Shown here in pieces: positions 13,884 to 14,302 of a stretch of 14,302 nt of DNA. Under the pieces are notes generated by a model that was given only the letters and a program-made list of their open reading frames with translations, did not search any database and had not been told where the DNA came from. Source of the stretch: Peptococcaceae bacterium (GTDB lineage: Bacteria > Bacillota > Desulfitobacteriia > Desulfitobacteriales > Desulfitobacteriaceae); contig JAITOS010000019.1 in assembly GCA_031289815.1 (NCBI GenBank), forward strand, positions 1 to 14,302, given 5' to 3'. The position numbers were made by a program, and so were the translations under genes. Position 1 is the first letter of the stretch. Each line of letters starts with the position of its first letter.

Positions 13884-14302
13884 ATGAAGACAAGCGAAAA
13901 AGGTTTCAAGCGAATGCTGATCGAGATGGTTGAGGTCATCGTGATCGCCTTTGCTCTTTCGTGGCTGATTCGGAGCTTTGTCATTGAAGCGCGTATCGTG
14001 CCGACCGGCTCGATGTTAGATACCATACAACTGGACGACCGGGTGATGATCGATAAATTCTTCTTTAAACATTTCCACTCCTTCCAAACAGGGGATATCA
14101 TCGTTTTTAAACCGCCTTCCAGCGCTCACGCCACGGAAGATTTCATCAAAAGAGTGATTGGGCTGCCTGGTGATAAAGTCGAAATACTCAATCAAAAGAC
14201 TTATGTGAACGACCGCGTAATCAGCGAAGCCTATGTGAATGATCCGGCGAAGTCTGACTTTGGGCCGATCACCGTACCGGCGGATTCGCTGTTTGTCATG
14301 GG
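13884..14302 (+). CDS. lepB: Type I signal peptidase LepB (3' end cut by window)
   Basis: Signal peptidase I cleaves signal peptides from exported preproteins at the outer face of the cytoplasmic membrane. About 139 residues are visible. A short cytoplasmic N terminus (MKTSEKGFKRMLIEM) leads into one hydrophobic membrane segment, VEVIVIAFALSWLIRSFVI (16-34). The catalytic Ser is S43 in PTGSML, and the catalytic Lys is K89 in FIKRVIGLPGD. The frame stops at the window edge in FVMG, where the family's GDNR box begins, so only the last 20-50 residues should be missing. GGAGGAG (13870-13876) lies 7 nt before the ATG. The single transmembrane segment is the usual Gram-positive arrangement, and the GSMLDTIQ context is one I associate with Negativicutes. 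Confidence 0.95.
   Translation, partial: MKTSEKGFKRMLIEMVEVIVIAFALSWLIRSFVIEARIVPTGSMLDTIQLDDRVMIDKFFFKHFHSFQTGDIIVFKPPSSAHATEDFIKRVIGLPGDKVEILNQKTYVNDRVISEAYVNDPAKSDFGPITVPADSLFVM

Overview
This window looks like a housekeeping segment of a spore-forming Bacillota (Firmicutes) chromosome. The MutS/MutL/MiaA/Hfq/TypA set, Bacillota-type Shine-Dalgarno (SD) sites, a close SpoVK homologue and a signal peptidase with the GSMLDTIQ active-site context together suggest a Negativicutes/Sporomusales-like spore former. The class-level placement is inference. All eleven genes are on the + strand and no mobile element, tRNA, rRNA or CRISPR array was seen.

Layout, left to right. Bases 1-9191 form one tightly packed gene series: mutS (5' end outside the window), a HyuA-like hydantoinase/oxoprolinase-family ATPase, a histone-deacetylase-family amidohydrolase, mutL, a class I SAM methyltransferase of RsmJ/YhiQ type, and miaA. 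The junctions are an 11-nt gap, an ATGA overlap, a TTGA overlap, a 3-nt gap and a 16-nt overlap, so the series is probably one transcript with translational coupling. Bases 9192-9668 hold hfq as an apparently separate unit, with a good -35/-10 pair just after miaA and a factor-independent terminator after a structured 3' untranslated region. Bases 9719-14302 hold typA, spoVK, a YnbB-type PLP enzyme ('aluminium resistance protein'/methionine gamma-lyase family) and lepB (3' end outside the window), with short gaps and no recognisable terminator between them.

How the genes fit together. MutS and MutL are the mismatch-repair recognition and nicking proteins. MutL carries the full endonuclease motif, as expected where MutH is absent, and both proteins have sliding-clamp-binding-like peptides. 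MiaA and Hfq are an old conserved neighbour pair (tRNA modification and RNA chaperone). TypA is a ribosome-associated GTPase, SpoVK a mother-cell sporulation AAA+ ATPase, and LepB the general signal peptidase.

The least ordinary parts are these: (i) the HyuA-like/HDAC-like pair lying in overlap between mutS and mutL, the HDAC-like protein carrying a C-terminal four-cysteine zinc-ribbon-like tail; (ii) a perfect 14-bp inverted repeat spanning the ambiguous start of the methyltransferase gene; (iii) a two-hairpin 3' region after hfq. The window is mostly ordinary and I do not claim a proven new system. The HyuA-HDAC pair is the best candidate for undescribed biology.
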